DNA of 64,000 nucleotides. Origin: a bacterium M00.F.Ca.ET.205.01.1.1. GTDB lineage: Bacteria > Pseudomonadota > Alphaproteobacteria > Rhizobiales > Rhizobiaceae. Below, piece after piece: positions 1 through 9,765 of the stretch (position 1 is its first letter; every line of letters starts with the position of its first letter). Both the position numbers and the translations under genes were made by a program. The notes beneath the pieces are model-generated. The model saw only the letters and a program-made list of their open reading frames with translations, was not told where the DNA came from and searched no databases. Location: NCBI GenBank assembly GCA_004791255.1, contig SRUQ01000004.1:138031-202030 (forward strand). The letters are read 5' to 3'.

Positions 1-2163
1 CGACCGCGCCGGTGGCACCTGTTGCTCCGTCAGCCCCGGTCGCACCCGTGGCGCCGACCGCGCCGGTGGCACCCGTCACGCCGTCAGCCCCGGTCGCACC
101 CGTGGCACCGACCGCGCCGGTGGCACCCGTCACGCCGTCAGCCCCGGTCGCACCCGTGGCACCGACCGCGCCGGTGGCACCCGTCACGCCGTCAGCCCCG
201 GTCGCACCCGTGGCACCGACCGCGCCGGTGGCACCTGTTGCTCCGTCAGCGCCGGTCGCACCCGTGGCACCGACCGCACCAGTGGCACCCGTCACGCCGT
301 CAGCCCCGGTCGCACCCGTGGCACCGACCGCGCCGGTGGCACCCGTCACGCCGTCAGCGCCGGTGGCACCCGTCATGCCGTCAGCGCCGGTCGCACCCGT
401 GGCACCGACCGCGCCGGTGGCACCCGTCACGCCGTCAGCGCCGGTCGCACCCGTGGCACCGACCGCGCCGGTGGCACCTGTTGCTCCGTCAGCCCCGGTC
501 GCACCCGTGGCACCGACCGCGCCGGTGGCACCCGTCACGCCGTCAGCGCCGGTCGCACCCGTGGCGCCGACCGCGCCGGTGGCACCCGTCACACCATCGG
601 CCCCGGTGGCACCCGTGGCACCGACCGCACCAGTAGCACCTGTCACGCCATCGGCGCCGGTCGCACCCGTGGCACCGACCGCGCCGGTTGCACCCGTCAC
701 GCCATCAGCGCCAGTTGCACCTGTGGCACCAACCGCACCGGTGGCACCTGTCACGCCATCGGCGCCGGTCGCGCCCGTGGCACCGACCGCACCAGTGGCA
801 CCGACCGCACCAGTGGCACCTGTTGCGCCGACCGCACCGGTCACGCCATCAGCGCCGGTGGCACCCGTTGCGCCGACCGCACCGGTAGCACCTGTCACGC
901 CATCGGCGCCGGTCGCACCCGTGGCACCGACCGCGCCGGTGGCACCTGTTGCTCCGTCAGCCCCGGTCGCACCCGTGGCACCGACCGCACCGGTGGCACC
1001 CGTCACGCCATCGGCGCCGGTCGCGCCCGTGGCACCGACTGCACCAGTGGCACCCGTCACGCCATCGGCGCCGGTCGCACCCGTGGCACCGACTGCGCCA
1101 GTTGCACCTGTCACGCCATCAGCGCCGGTCGCACCCGTTGCGCCGACCGCACCGGTGGCACCCGTCACGCCATCAGCGCCGGTCGCACCCGTGGCACCGA
1201 CCGCACCAGTTGCACCCGTGGCGCCGACCGCACCGGTGGCACCCGTCACGCCATCGGCGCCGGTCGCGCCCGTGGCACCGACTGCACCAGTGGCACCCGT
1301 CACGCCATCGGCGCCGGTCGCGCCCGTGGCACCGACTGCACCAGTGGCACCCGTCACGCCATCGGCGCCGGTCGCACCCGTGGCACCGACCGCACCGGTG
1401 GCACCCGTCACGCCATCAGCGCCGGTCGCACCCGTGGCACCGACCGCACCAGTTGCACCCGTTGCGCCGACCGCACCGGTCGCACCTGTCACGCCATCAG
1501 CCCCGGTCGCACCCGTGGCACCGACCGCGCCAGTGGCACCTGTCACGCCATCGGCCCCGGTCGCACCCGTGGCGCCGACTGCCCCAGTTGCACCCGTTGC
1601 GCCGACCGCCCCGGTCGCACCCGTGGCACCGACCGCACCGGTGGCACCTGTCACGCCGTCGGCCCCGGTGGCACCCGTTGCGCCGACCGCACCGGTGGCA
1701 CCTGTCACGCCATCGGCCCCGGTGGCACCCGTTGCGCCGACCGCACCGGTAGCACCCGTCACACCATCGGCGCCGGTGGCACCCGTGGCACCGACCGCAC
1801 CGGTGGCACCTGTCACGCCATCGGCCCCGGTGGCACCCGTTGCGCCGACCGCGCCGGTGGCACCTGTTGCTCCATCAGCGCCAGTTGCACCTGTTGCGCC
1901 TACCGCGCCGGTGGCGCCCGTTCCACCGACCGCACCGGTGGCACCTGTCGCACCGACAGCGCCGGTCGCACCCGTGGCACCAACCGCGCCTGTTGCACCC
2001 GTGGCGCCGGCAGCGCCGGTCGCACCGACTGCACCAGTAGCACCCGTTGCGCCCACCGCACCGGTGGCACCCGTGGCGCCGGCAGCGCCGGTCGCACCCG
2101 TGGCACCAGCCGCACCCGCAGCGCCGGTCGATCCCGTGGCACCCGTGGCCCCGGTCGGCCCTA
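1..2163 (-). repeat. Collagen-encoding tandem repeat, 9-bp triplet unit in 54-bp higher-order periods
   Basis: The coding unit is nine bases (one Gly-X-Y). A higher-order period of 54 bp (six triplets, 18 residues) is clear at the left end, where the same phase recurs at positions 1 and 55. Copies nearest the left edge are almost identical. Copies near 1850-2160 are more varied and rich in GAA/GAP-type triplets. This suggests recent homogenisation or expansion at the distal end. Such arrays change length readily, so the copy number may differ between strains or assemblies. Confidence 0.9.
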
Positions 2164-2989
2164 GGCCACTTGTTAGGCTGTCACTCGTAAAATTATACGT
2201 AGTGTTATTCTGTCCGCTTCCGGATGCGAGGAAACTTTCGCCCGTGAGTGTTCCAGTAGGGGTAAGCGCTCCGATCAAAGTGCCCGTCGAAGAATAAAGC
2301 GAGTAACTGTCAGTCAAGCTAGGAACGACTACTGTCATTTTGAAACTTGTATCGCCGCCGATAGCAACAGGTGGAAGCGTAAAGCTACCCACGATCGTAT
2401 TTGTTGTTGTGTCGATAATATAAAAAGTCTGAGCCGAGGAAGCGCCGCTGCCATTAGGGCTTAGGCTACCACTGATCGTCAGGTCGCCGTTCACCAGCAC
2501 GCTTGTGTAGCTCTCAAGACCGACCTTCGTAAGTGGTGGTATTGCCGCGCGAGTTAGCTCCCAGGTGCCGCCCAGTGTCGCGCCTCCGACCCAGGTGGCC
2601 GACGCCTCCACCTCCGCACCAGTCGCCTCCTCCAAGGCCTCGACAAACGCCTCGCCCGCCCTGCCCTTGCCCGTCTCGCAGCTCCACAGCCGGAGATCGC
2701 CGTCGGCGCTTAGCGCCCTGCCGATCGCGGCAAGGTCATCGGCTGCGTCTTCGAGCGTGTCGAGCGACCAAGCGCCCGCGCTGAAATGCACCCGGCCCGG
2801 CGAGCCGTGGGCGATGACGTGCACCGCATCGAGCCCGCTCCGGCCTTCAAGCGCCTCGGCAATCTGGCGCGCCGCCGGGCGGCGGGCGTCAAGCAAGATC
2901 GCTTCGACCTCCGATCGCAAATTGCCCAGGATCGTCCCGACATCGGGCGCTGACGGGTCGACAAAGAGAATTTCAGAAAGGCGGGCCAT
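1..2989 (-). CDS. DUF4347 protein with long collagen-like Gly-X-Y tail (partial, runs off left edge)
   Basis: The minus-strand frame is open from an ATG at 2989 to the window edge, at least 996 residues. Residues 1-150 form a DUF4347 domain, beginning [19 protein letters not shown], with a HVIAHGSPG motif and an LWSCETG motif. A beta-rich segment of about 100 residues follows ([15 protein letters not shown]). From about residue 276 the protein is almost purely Gly-X-Y triplets, mostly GAT, GVT and GAD, about 240 of them before the edge. Such triplets form collagen-like stalks in bacterial surface proteins. The downstream end and any anchor are outside the window. A paralogue of the first two domains lies immediately upstream. 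The opposite strand is also open here as a Pro-Ala-Val repeat, but the DUF4347 start, the continuous domain order and strict glycine periodicity identify the minus strand as coding. Secretion and surface location are inferred. Confidence 0.85.
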   Translation of the reverse strand, partial: MARLSEILFVDPSAPDVGTILGNLRSEVEAILLDARRPAARQIAEALEGRSGLDAVHVIAHGSPGRVHFSAGAWSLDTLEDAADDLAAIGRALSADGDLRLWSCETGKGRAGEAFVEALEEATGAEVEASATWVGGATLGGTWELTRAAIPPLTKVGLESYTSVLVNGDLTISGSLSPNGSGASSAQTFYIIDTTTNTIVGSFTLPPVAIGGDTSFKMTVVVPSLTDSYSLYSSTGTLIGALTPTGTLTGESFLASGSGQNNTTYNFTSDSLTSGLGPTGATGATGSTGAAGAAGATGATGAAGATGATGAVGATGATGAVGATGAAGATGATGAVGATGATGAVGATGATGAVGGTGATGAVGATGATGADGATGATGAVGATGATGADGVTGATGAVGATGATGADGVTGATGAVGATGATGADGVTGATGAVGATGATGADGVTGATGAVGATGATGAVGATGATGAVGATGATGADGVTGATGAVGATGATGADGVTGATGAVGATGATGAVGATGATGADGVTGATGAVGATGATGADGVTGATGAVGATGATGADGVTGATGAVGATGATGADGVTGATGAVGATGATGAVGATGATGADGVTGATGAVGATGATGADGVTGATGAVGATGATGADGVTGATGAVGATGATGADGVTGATGAVGATGATGADGATGATGAVGATGATGADGVTGATGAVGATGATGADGVTGAVGATGATGAVGATGAVGATGATGADGVTGATGAVGATGATGADGVTGATGAVGATGATGADGVTGATGAVGATGATGADGVTGATGAVGATGATGADGVTGATGAVGATGATGADGATGATGAVGATGATGADGVTGATGAVGATGATGADGMTGATGADGVTGATGAVGATGATGADGVTGATGAVGATGATGADGATGATGAVGATGATGADGVTGATGAVGATGATGADGVTGATGAVGATGATGADGVTGATGAVGATGATGADGATGATGAV

Positions 2990-3081
2990 GGCGAGATCCC
3001 TTTTGGCTCTTCAGCTCACGCAAACGACAAAGACCGGCATGGCCGGCGCGGCGGACAAGGCGTTCTGAAAGGATCCGGCGG

Positions 3082-4071
3082 TCATCTGCCGGAAGCTCCC
3101 ACGGCTCCGGTCGGCTTGGCCGGAGCGGTCACGCTCAAATTGCTGGCGGGCTGGAAATTGCCGCCGGCGTCGAACGTGCCGATGGCAAGTGGGGCCATCG
3201 CGTTCGGCACCTTGACGCTCATGGACACAGGCGTGGCCTGCGGCATGGCACCGGGCAGCATCACCTGGCCAACGATGGCCTTCTGGTCGGTGTCGACGAT
3301 GTAGTAGGTGACCGGCCCGGCCATATTGCCGGCCGGCACGGCGCCGGTGACCAACACCTCGGCGATCAGAATTCCTGCGTAGATACCCATTCCCACCTCC
3401 ATCAGCGGCGTCTGCGCCTCGGCGCCTCGCGTCCGCGTGTTCAATTGCCAAGATCCGCCGAGCGCACGCGCGCCGACGGCATGCGATGCTGCCGCGACCG
3501 GCCTTCCAGCCGCTCGCGACAGCGAAACGATGAATGCGGAACCTTCCGCGCCCGCACCGGTCCGGCAGCTCCAAAGTCCGATGGAGCCGCCTTTGTCGAG
3601 CGATCGGCCGATTGCCGCGAGGTTGCCGGCATCCTCGGCCAGCGTCCCGGACGACCAGCCGCCGGCGGCGAAGGCGATGTGGCCCGGCGCGCCATGCGCT
3701 ATGACGTGGATCGCCCGGAGAGCCGCGCGGCCCGACGATGCGGCCGCCATCTGGCGTGCCGCGGGACGGCCGGCATCAAGCACGATTGCTTCGACCTCGG
3801 GCCTCAGGTGCTTCAGGATGGTTGCGATGTCGGGAACGCCGGGATCGACGAACGCGAGCTCCGGCGCTGGCTGCCCGCCTCCGCCGGCGGCGCGTTTGCG
3901 AATGCGGCCGATGCTTTCGGCACTCCTGCCCAAGCCGCACTCCACCCCTATCGCTCGACGCCTTGGCACGCGTTTCCCACCCACTACGCCGACAACATCT
4001 CGGAAAGGCACCCGCAACAGAGCCGGAAGACAGAGGCAAATAACTGCCCTCTCCGCCGAACTATTGCGCAA
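3082..4071 (-). CDS. DUF4347 domain protein without collagen tail
   Basis: This is a paralogue of the collagen-tailed protein that begins 92 bp downstream on the same strand. The shared core starts at LAFVDPGVPDIATILKHL and contains HVIAHGAPGHIAF and IGLWSCRTGAG, followed by the same beta-rich segment (TYYIVDTDQKAIVGQ). It ends after this segment, where its neighbour goes on into collagen triplets. The roughly 70 residues before the core are Arg-rich and have no counterpart in the neighbour, so the true start is probably later, for example a GTG near 3945. Function is unknown. The conserved His and Cys motifs resemble a caspase-like fold, which is an inference. Confidence 0.7.
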   Translation of the reverse strand: MRNSSAERAVICLCLPALLRVPFRDVVGVVGGKRVPRRRAIGVECGLGRSAESIGRIRKRAAGGGGQPAPELAFVDPGVPDIATILKHLRPEVEAIVLDAGRPAARQMAAASSGRAALRAIHVIAHGAPGHIAFAAGGWSSGTLAEDAGNLAAIGRSLDKGGSIGLWSCRTGAGAEGSAFIVSLSRAAGRPVAAASHAVGARALGGSWQLNTRTRGAEAQTPLMEVGMGIYAGILIAEVLVTGAVPAGNMAGPVTYYIVDTDQKAIVGQVMLPGAMPQATPVSMSVKVPNAMAPLAIGTFDAGGNFQPASNLSVTAPAKPTGAVGASGR

Positions 4072-4712
4072 GTACTAGCTGGGCGAGACCGAACCCGGCT
4101 CGCCGCCAGCACTTTCCGACGATGTCGTCTTGCGAAACCCCACTCCCATAGCTGCACTGCCGCCCTCTACCGGCAGAACCGTCCAGCATATTAGATATTA
4201 ATAAATTATAAAATTAGGAACTTGTAAAGCACGTTCCGCGCAAGTTGCAAATACTGGTTAACTTAAGCCACTCAATTCAATCGCCTATATGAAGTTCCGG
4301 CCTGTAGGCCTGCCGATTGCGGTTGCGCTAGGGCGACTGCTGACAACGATGCCCCTGCCCTCCTTCGGGTGCGCCACGTTCCGGTCCCAATCGGAAGCAG
4401 CTGGGCAGCAGGGTGATCCGCCGCGGGGCAAAGCAAGATGGCCAGCGTCTCTGCCCGCGACCCAGTGCGCCTGCCTTCGACAGTCCTGGCGCGTGCTTTT
4501 ATTGCACTTGTCCCAACTGTCGAGGCGAGCTAACCATGACGAGTAAGGTTAAATCACATCTCGAGGCGACGAGCCGGTGAAATTGTGAGAAAGGGCAACA
4601 GCTATTCCGGCCTGATCGGGATTGGAAAGATGCACGCTGCCAGCCGAGTTGCACGAACCCCACCTCCACCATCTCAATCAGGCGCGACGTACCGCCCCGC
4701 CAAGGGAGCAGC
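4072..4712. other. Intergenic region between divergent DUF4347 and glycosyltransferase genes
   Basis: About 640 bp with no convincing gene. A short plus frame at 4289-4546 has no recognisable composition or ribosome-binding site. An AT-rich patch at about 4190-4275 stands out in this GC-rich window and is a likely promoter or regulatory region for one or both divergent units. No clear repeat or terminator was seen. A Shine-Dalgarno-like AAGGGAG lies just before the ATG at 4713. Confidence 0.5.
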
Positions 4713-6827
4713 ATGAGCACCATTGGCCTGTGCATGATCGTCAAGAACGAGGCAAAGGTCATCTTGGCATGCCTCACCAGCGTACTTCCGCTGGTCGACT
4801 ATGTGCTCATCATCGACACAGGCTCCGAGGACGGCACACAGGAGATCATTCGCGACTTCCTCGCCGCCCACAATGTCCCAGGCGCCGTCATCGACGAGCC
4901 ATGGCGTGACTTTGCATATAACCGCACCTTCGCCCTTGACCGGTTGCGCGAGGTTGAGACCGTGGACTACGCGATGATCATCGACGCGGACGATGTCCTG
5001 GTCGCGGACCCGGCCTTCGATCCAATCGCGTTCAAGTCTCAGATGGGGCAGGATTTATACGACGTTGAGTTGTCTCAAGCCGGCATGTCGTATTATCGGC
5101 CCCTGATCTGTCGGAACCGCCTGACCTTTTCATTCAAGGGCGTGCTCCATGAATATCTCGAGACTCCCGGCCCTGTCACACGCGAGACTGCCAAGGGTTT
5201 TTGGGTTGTATCGGGGCGCACAGGAGCGCGCAGTCAAAATCCGCGAAAGTATCAGGACGATGCGGCGGTTCTGGAGAAGGCCCTCGCAACCGAAACCGAC
5301 CCGTTCCTGATTTCACGGTACACGTTCTATCTGGCTCAAAGCTATAAAGACTGCGGTGAACGTGAGAAAGCGCTCGGTCACTACCTAAGGCGCGCGGAAC
5401 AGGGCTTTTGGATCGAGGAGGTCTATGTAAGTTTCCTTGAGGCAGGCAACCTGATGGCGGCGCTGGACCGGCCTTTCGATGAGGTCGTAGCCATCTACGA
5501 GCGTGCGAACCAGACGGTGCCTGCTCGTGCCGAGGCGCTGCATGCCGTTAGCCTTTACTGCCGTAATCGCGAGCGATACCCGGAAGGGCAGGACTATGCG
5601 CGCCGTGGCCTGGATTTGACCGAACCTGTGGGACTTTTCGTTCAGCCTTGGGTCTACCAGTATGGACTGCTCGATGAGTTTTCGGTCAGCGCATACTGGG
5701 CAGGCGCATACCGGGAGTCTCTCGATGCCTCCCTGAAACTGCTCGCCTCCGACAAATTGCCGAGAGACATGTTGGAGCGTGTGGGATCCAACGCGCGTTT
5801 TGCCGCCGACAAGCTTCCCCCTGAACCGTCGAGATCGGGGGGACCTGGCGCCGAACGCCCGATCGAACAACACAACGGCGCACCGACGACGCCTACGACA
5901 CCGGCGCCGCTGACGAAAAGCTCCTGGGTCCCGGAGCGTCCCGCGGCGGGCACCGAGCTCATGGTCGAGGGATTGAGAGAGCGGCTGGGGGAAGAACTCG
6001 ATCGGATCAACCTGCAGGTAAACCACCCCGGACACGACAGTGCCGACCTCAGGCCCCGTGTCGTTTGGATGCACCACAACGTCGACCAGCAATGGGTTCA
6101 GTGGTGCAAGGACAGGGAACTCGTCGATACCGTTCATTGCTTTGTTTTCGTGTCGCACTGGCAAAGAGAACAATACCTGGCCGCCTTCCGGCTGCCCCCG
6201 CATCGCTGTGTGGTACTGCGTCACGCGTTGGATCTGAGCACGGATCCGCGTCGCTGGGAAACGAGATCGACCTGGCGCTGTGCCTATACAAGCACGCCGT
6301 TCCGTGGGCTTTCCGTACTTCTTGACGCCTGGCAGCGCCTCAGCCCTGCCAATGCAGAACTCCACATCTGGTCATCCATGAAGCTTTATCTCGGGGATGA
6401 CAGTCCCTACCAGCACCTCTATGACCGGGCGCAGTCCATGCCGGGGGTGTCTTATCACGGCCTTGCGCCTAATTCCGAACTCCGCAACGCGCTGCGGACC
6501 ATCGATTTCCTGATTTATCCCTGCACTTTCGCTGAAACCGCTTGCCTCGCCGCCATCGAAGCAATGGCCGCCGGTTGCCGCATTATCGTCCCCTCCTTGG
6601 GTGCGTTGCCCGAAACCACGGCCGGCTATGCTCGCGTCTATCCATTCAATCCCAACGCACAGGAACATGCCGTAACGTTTTCGGAGAACCTGGCCGACGA
6701 GTTGGAAACGCCGTGGGGAGGCCAGCCAGGATTGTCGCTGAGCCAGCAAGCGCACTGTGCCGCGGTGTACGATTGGCCGCAGCGCTTGCGCGAATGGCGG
6801 CAGCTGATCCAGCGGCTCACTCGGTAG
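4713..6827 (+). CDS. Bifunctional glycosyltransferase: GT2 domain, TPR-like linker, GT4 domain
   Basis: The N-terminal 100 residues are a GT-A family 2 domain: CMIVKNEAKVI at the start, IIDTGSEDGTQE, and the metal/sugar-nucleotide motif IIDADD at 89-94. A helical TPR-like region covers roughly 190-370 (LAQSYKDCGEREKALGHY). A Pro/Thr-rich linker follows at about 370-410. The C-terminal part (about 430-704) is a GT-B family 4 domain ending with an EAMAAGCRIIVPSLGALPE donor-binding motif. The product probably adds two sugars to a surface glycan; substrates cannot be read from sequence. Start: ATG with AAGGGAG upstream. It leads a three-gene cluster, 9 bp before the next gene. Confidence 0.85.
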   Translation: MSTIGLCMIVKNEAKVILACLTSVLPLVDYVLIIDTGSEDGTQEIIRDFLAAHNVPGAVIDEPWRDFAYNRTFALDRLREVETVDYAMIIDADDVLVADPAFDPIAFKSQMGQDLYDVELSQAGMSYYRPLICRNRLTFSFKGVLHEYLETPGPVTRETAKGFWVVSGRTGARSQNPRKYQDDAAVLEKALATETDPFLISRYTFYLAQSYKDCGEREKALGHYLRRAEQGFWIEEVYVSFLEAGNLMAALDRPFDEVVAIYERANQTVPARAEALHAVSLYCRNRERYPEGQDYARRGLDLTEPVGLFVQPWVYQYGLLDEFSVSAYWAGAYRESLDASLKLLASDKLPRDMLERVGSNARFAADKLPPEPSRSGGPGAERPIEQHNGAPTTPTTPAPLTKSSWVPERPAAGTELMVEGLRERLGEELDRINLQVNHPGHDSADLRPRVVWMHHNVDQQWVQWCKDRELVDTVHCFVFVSHWQREQYLAAFRLPPHRCVVLRHALDLSTDPRRWETRSTWRCAYTSTPFRGLSVLLDAWQRLSPANAELHIWSSMKLYLGDDSPYQHLYDRAQSMPGVSYHGLAPNSELRNALRTIDFLIYPCTFAETACLAAIEAMAAGCRIIVPSLGALPETTAGYARVYPFNPNAQEHAVTFSENLADELETPWGGQPGLSLSQQAHCAAVYDWPQRLREWRQLIQRLTR

Positions 6828-6836
6828 GGAACTGCC

Positions 6837-7940
6837 ATGCGTATCGCTCAAATATCGCCTCTTTTTGAGGCTGTACCACCCAAATTATACGGCGGCATCG
6901 AGCGTGTGGTTCACTGGTTGACTGAGGAACTGGTCGCCATGGGCCACGAGGTCGTCTTGTTTGCAAGCGGCGACTCGACGACCTCCGCGAACCTAGCACC
7001 GATCTGCGAGCGGGCTTTGCGGCTCGATCAATCTCCCGAACACTGGTCTGCCGTGTATAAGCGTATGGCTGAGCTCGTATACCAGCGAAAAGACGAGTTC
7101 GACGTCCTGCACTTCCACGTTGAGCATTTTCCGCTGATAAGGTTCAGCCGCCAGGAGGTGCCATTTCTGTGCACATTGCATGGTCGACTCTATCTGAACG
7201 AGTTGATCGAAAATATGGAACTTGCGGCCGAGAGTCTTGGCACGCTTGAAACTGCGCCTCTGGTTTCGCTCTCCGATAGCCAACGCCGACCAATTCCGAA
7301 TTTGAACTGGGCGCGGACGGTAGCGAACGGCATGCCGGCCAATCTCCTGACGCCAAGGCCAATGAAGCCCGATTACGCTGCATTCCTCGGCCGTATGTCG
7401 CCTGAAAAGGGAGTCGAGCGGGCCATCCACATCGCCTGCAAAGCGGGATTAAAGTTAAAGATCGCCGCCAAGGTCGATAACAAGGACAAGGACTATTTTG
7501 ACACTGTCATAAAACCGCTGGTCCGTGACAACCCCGGCATCGAGCTTATCGGCGAAATTGACGACCTGCAAAAACCGGACTTCCTCTCTGGCGCTCACGC
7601 CTTGCTGTTTCCAATCGAGTGGAACGAACCATTTGGTCTGGTCATGATCGAAGCGATGGCTTGCGGCACACCGGTCATCGCGTTCGATTGGGGGGCCGTC
7701 CCCGAGGTCATCGACAATGGCGTTACCGGCTTCATCGTGACAGACATCGACTCCGCCACCGCCGCGTTGGGTAGGCTCCAGACATTGGATCGCGCCGCTA
7801 TACGTGCCACTTTCGAGCGACGCTTTACCTCTCGGCGCATGGCCCAGGACTATCTCGAGCTTTACGAAACGCTCACACAACCGATGGCTTCGCGGGGCCA
7901 GCGCGACGGTGCGTTCGCGGCAGCGGGACAACGACAATGA
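6837..7940 (+). CDS. Glycosyltransferase family 4
   Basis: A 367-residue GT-B glycosyltransferase. The N-terminal acceptor domain begins MRIAQISPLF and has the GGIERVVHWL motif at about 19-28. The C-terminal donor domain has PEKGVERAI and the family signature EPFGLVMIEAMACGTPVIA near 262-280. Length and motif order match intact GT4 enzymes. The stop codon overlaps the next start (ATGA at 7937-7940), so the two are almost certainly co-translated. Probable role in exopolysaccharide or other glycan assembly; the sugar is unknown. Confidence 0.85.
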   Translation: MRIAQISPLFEAVPPKLYGGIERVVHWLTEELVAMGHEVVLFASGDSTTSANLAPICERALRLDQSPEHWSAVYKRMAELVYQRKDEFDVLHFHVEHFPLIRFSRQEVPFLCTLHGRLYLNELIENMELAAESLGTLETAPLVSLSDSQRRPIPNLNWARTVANGMPANLLTPRPMKPDYAAFLGRMSPEKGVERAIHIACKAGLKLKIAAKVDNKDKDYFDTVIKPLVRDNPGIELIGEIDDLQKPDFLSGAHALLFPIEWNEPFGLVMIEAMACGTPVIAFDWGAVPEVIDNGVTGFIVTDIDSATAALGRLQTLDRAAIRATFERRFTSRRMAQDYLELYETLTQPMASRGQRDGAFAAAGQRQ

Positions 7941-9703
7941 AGCGCGTCTGCCTCAACATGCTGGTGAAAAATCAGAAGGAAGCCGTCATGCGCTGCCTCA
8001 GCAACGCGGCGCCATACATCACATGTTGGGTAATCGGCGACGCCGGATCGACGGACGGGACGCAAGAACTCGTACGATCGTTTTTCGCAGCCCGCAACAT
8101 CCCTGGTGAATTGCATCAAGTGGATTGCGACAATTTCTCCCGGGCGCGCCAGGAGGTGTTTGATCGTGCTCGTGCGTCCGAATTGCAATACGACTACGTT
8201 CTGCTCATGGAAGCGGACACCGAATTAGGAGAACAAGCCCCCGGCCCCTCGGACAATCTGACGACCTTTGCATACAAAGTCGTCCCCCGTGCCGGAGAAA
8301 CCTACTTCAACAACAGATTGCTGCGGCGCTCCGCCATCGACCAATGGCAACAGGACATTTTCGTGAGTCTCCTGAACGCCGCAAAGCTGAAGGAGGCGAG
8401 CTATTCCAAGGATGACGTCCTAGCCGCTTACACCGAGGCAGCCGAAGTGTGCCCAACTCGAGCGGAGGCCCTTCACGGTGCGGCCAGGTTTTGCCGTATC
8501 AACGGGATCCATCAACAGGGATACGAATTTGCGGCAATGGGCCTGCGGATCACTCGCCCAACCGATACTCCGTCATCGGAGGCCTGGATCTATGACTATG
8601 GGCTCCTCGACGAACTGGCCGTAAACGCCTACTGGGCCGGTAGATATAAAGAATGTGCCGACGCCTGCGATCGCCTTTTGACCGAAGAAAAGATCCCGGC
8701 AAATCAGCGTGATCGCATATCAAAAAACAAAGCGGTCGCCGAACTCAAGGAGCAAGAAAACCGGAGCGCAGCGTACCGAGACAGAAGCTCGCCCGAGCAA
8801 GCTGGAGCTTCCACCAGAGCCACCAATCACGATGAGATGTATAAGCGCTTTCTCAACGATATGGACACAAGCATCGTCGACCAGAAGTTAACGATGGGAT
8901 TCTGGCAGCAAACGTGTGAAGCAATAAAGAAAGATGCAATAACGGGCAGCAGGTTCGATTTTCTGCGTTGGCCTAGCCTAACCGTTTTTAGCGTACCAGA
9001 ATCGCATATCGGTCCCGAATGCTACAGCGAGCTTCGAGCCAGCCCAGAATGGGAAAGCAAATGGTTCAATTTAACACGGGACCATATGGTTGGCACGCCA
9101 AGGAATTTTTCACGAGACTTTGGCACAAGCCCCATACTGGCACAGCACGCGTATCATCTCTATCGGTATGAGGTTGCCACAGGTAGTTCGCTTATTGATT
9201 GCGATGTGGTCTTTGAAGTTGGGGGCGGATATGGGTCGTTTTGTCGCCTCCTGCGCAACAGCGGATTTAAAGGAACGCATATCATTTATGATCTTCCGCA
9301 CGTCAATTCAATACAGAGACTATTCCTGAGTATGTGCGGGTTTCAAGAGGTAAGCACTACAGATATAAATAGTTTCAACTCCAAAAACGGTTTCTGTCTA
9401 GTTTCTGACGCACATCTAGATGAGACATTGCATCTACTTAAATCGACAAAACCGCGAGTCTCTTTTGTCGCCACATGGTCGTTGAGTGAGATGCCCATCT
9501 CTGCGCGCGAGCGAATCTTCCCCCGCCTTCATGAAATCTGCGATCGATACCTAATTGCCTTCCAGAACGAGTTCATAAACTTGAGTGATACGAGATATAA
9601 TATCCATAATGCAGAATATTTTGATGCTCTCCGCTCGGAAAAGCCCGACGTAAAATGGCACACCCAGAGTATAAATGCGCGGAACCAATATATCTTTGCA
9701 TAG
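7937..9703 (+). CDS. GT2-like domain with internal deletion, TPR-like region, and putative sugar O-methyltransferase domain
   Basis: Residues 1-100 resemble the GT2 domain of the first gene in this cluster (NMLVKNQKEAV, GDAGSTDGTQELV), but the metal-binding motif reads LMEADTE. The segment after NNRLLRR jumps almost directly to the TPR-like part, so the acceptor half of the GT2 fold (about 80 residues in the 4713 protein) is missing. TPR-like helices cover about 145-250. From about 300 to the end is a methyltransferase-like domain with VFEVGGGYGSFCRLL at about 424, of the putative sugar O-methyltransferase type. The 3' half (about 8700-9700) is visibly more AT-rich than the 5' half, suggesting a separately acquired domain. 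Possible role: capping or decorating the glycan made by its neighbours. Confidence 0.75.
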   Translation: MKRVCLNMLVKNQKEAVMRCLSNAAPYITCWVIGDAGSTDGTQELVRSFFAARNIPGELHQVDCDNFSRARQEVFDRARASELQYDYVLLMEADTELGEQAPGPSDNLTTFAYKVVPRAGETYFNNRLLRRSAIDQWQQDIFVSLLNAAKLKEASYSKDDVLAAYTEAAEVCPTRAEALHGAARFCRINGIHQQGYEFAAMGLRITRPTDTPSSEAWIYDYGLLDELAVNAYWAGRYKECADACDRLLTEEKIPANQRDRISKNKAVAELKEQENRSAAYRDRSSPEQAGASTRATNHDEMYKRFLNDMDTSIVDQKLTMGFWQQTCEAIKKDAITGSRFDFLRWPSLTVFSVPESHIGPECYSELRASPEWESKWFNLTRDHMVGTPRNFSRDFGTSPILAQHAYHLYRYEVATGSSLIDCDVVFEVGGGYGSFCRLLRNSGFKGTHIIYDLPHVNSIQRLFLSMCGFQEVSTTDINSFNSKNGFCLVSDAHLDETLHLLKSTKPRVSFVATWSLSEMPISARERIFPRLHEICDRYLIAFQNEFINLSDTRYNIHNAEYFDALRSEKPDVKWHTQSINARNQYIFA

Positions 9704-9765
9704 GGAACAAATTGCGGCGTTGACGTGAGCATGTAAATAATGAGTCCGACGGGCAAGGTCTTTGC

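Noticed and set aside
1..2160. CRISPR array suggested by regular 54-bp repeats
   Set aside because: Repeats are contiguous with no unique spacers and code in frame for Gly-X-Y triplets.
12..2297. A 761-codon plus-strand Pro-Ala-Val-Thr repeat protein
   Set aside because: It is the antisense shadow of collagen triplets. The minus strand has a proper DUF4347 start, continuous domains and strict glycine periodicity.
4289..4546. Small plus-strand frame in the 4.1-4.7 kb gap
   Set aside because: No ribosome-binding site and no protein-like composition; more likely a promoter region.
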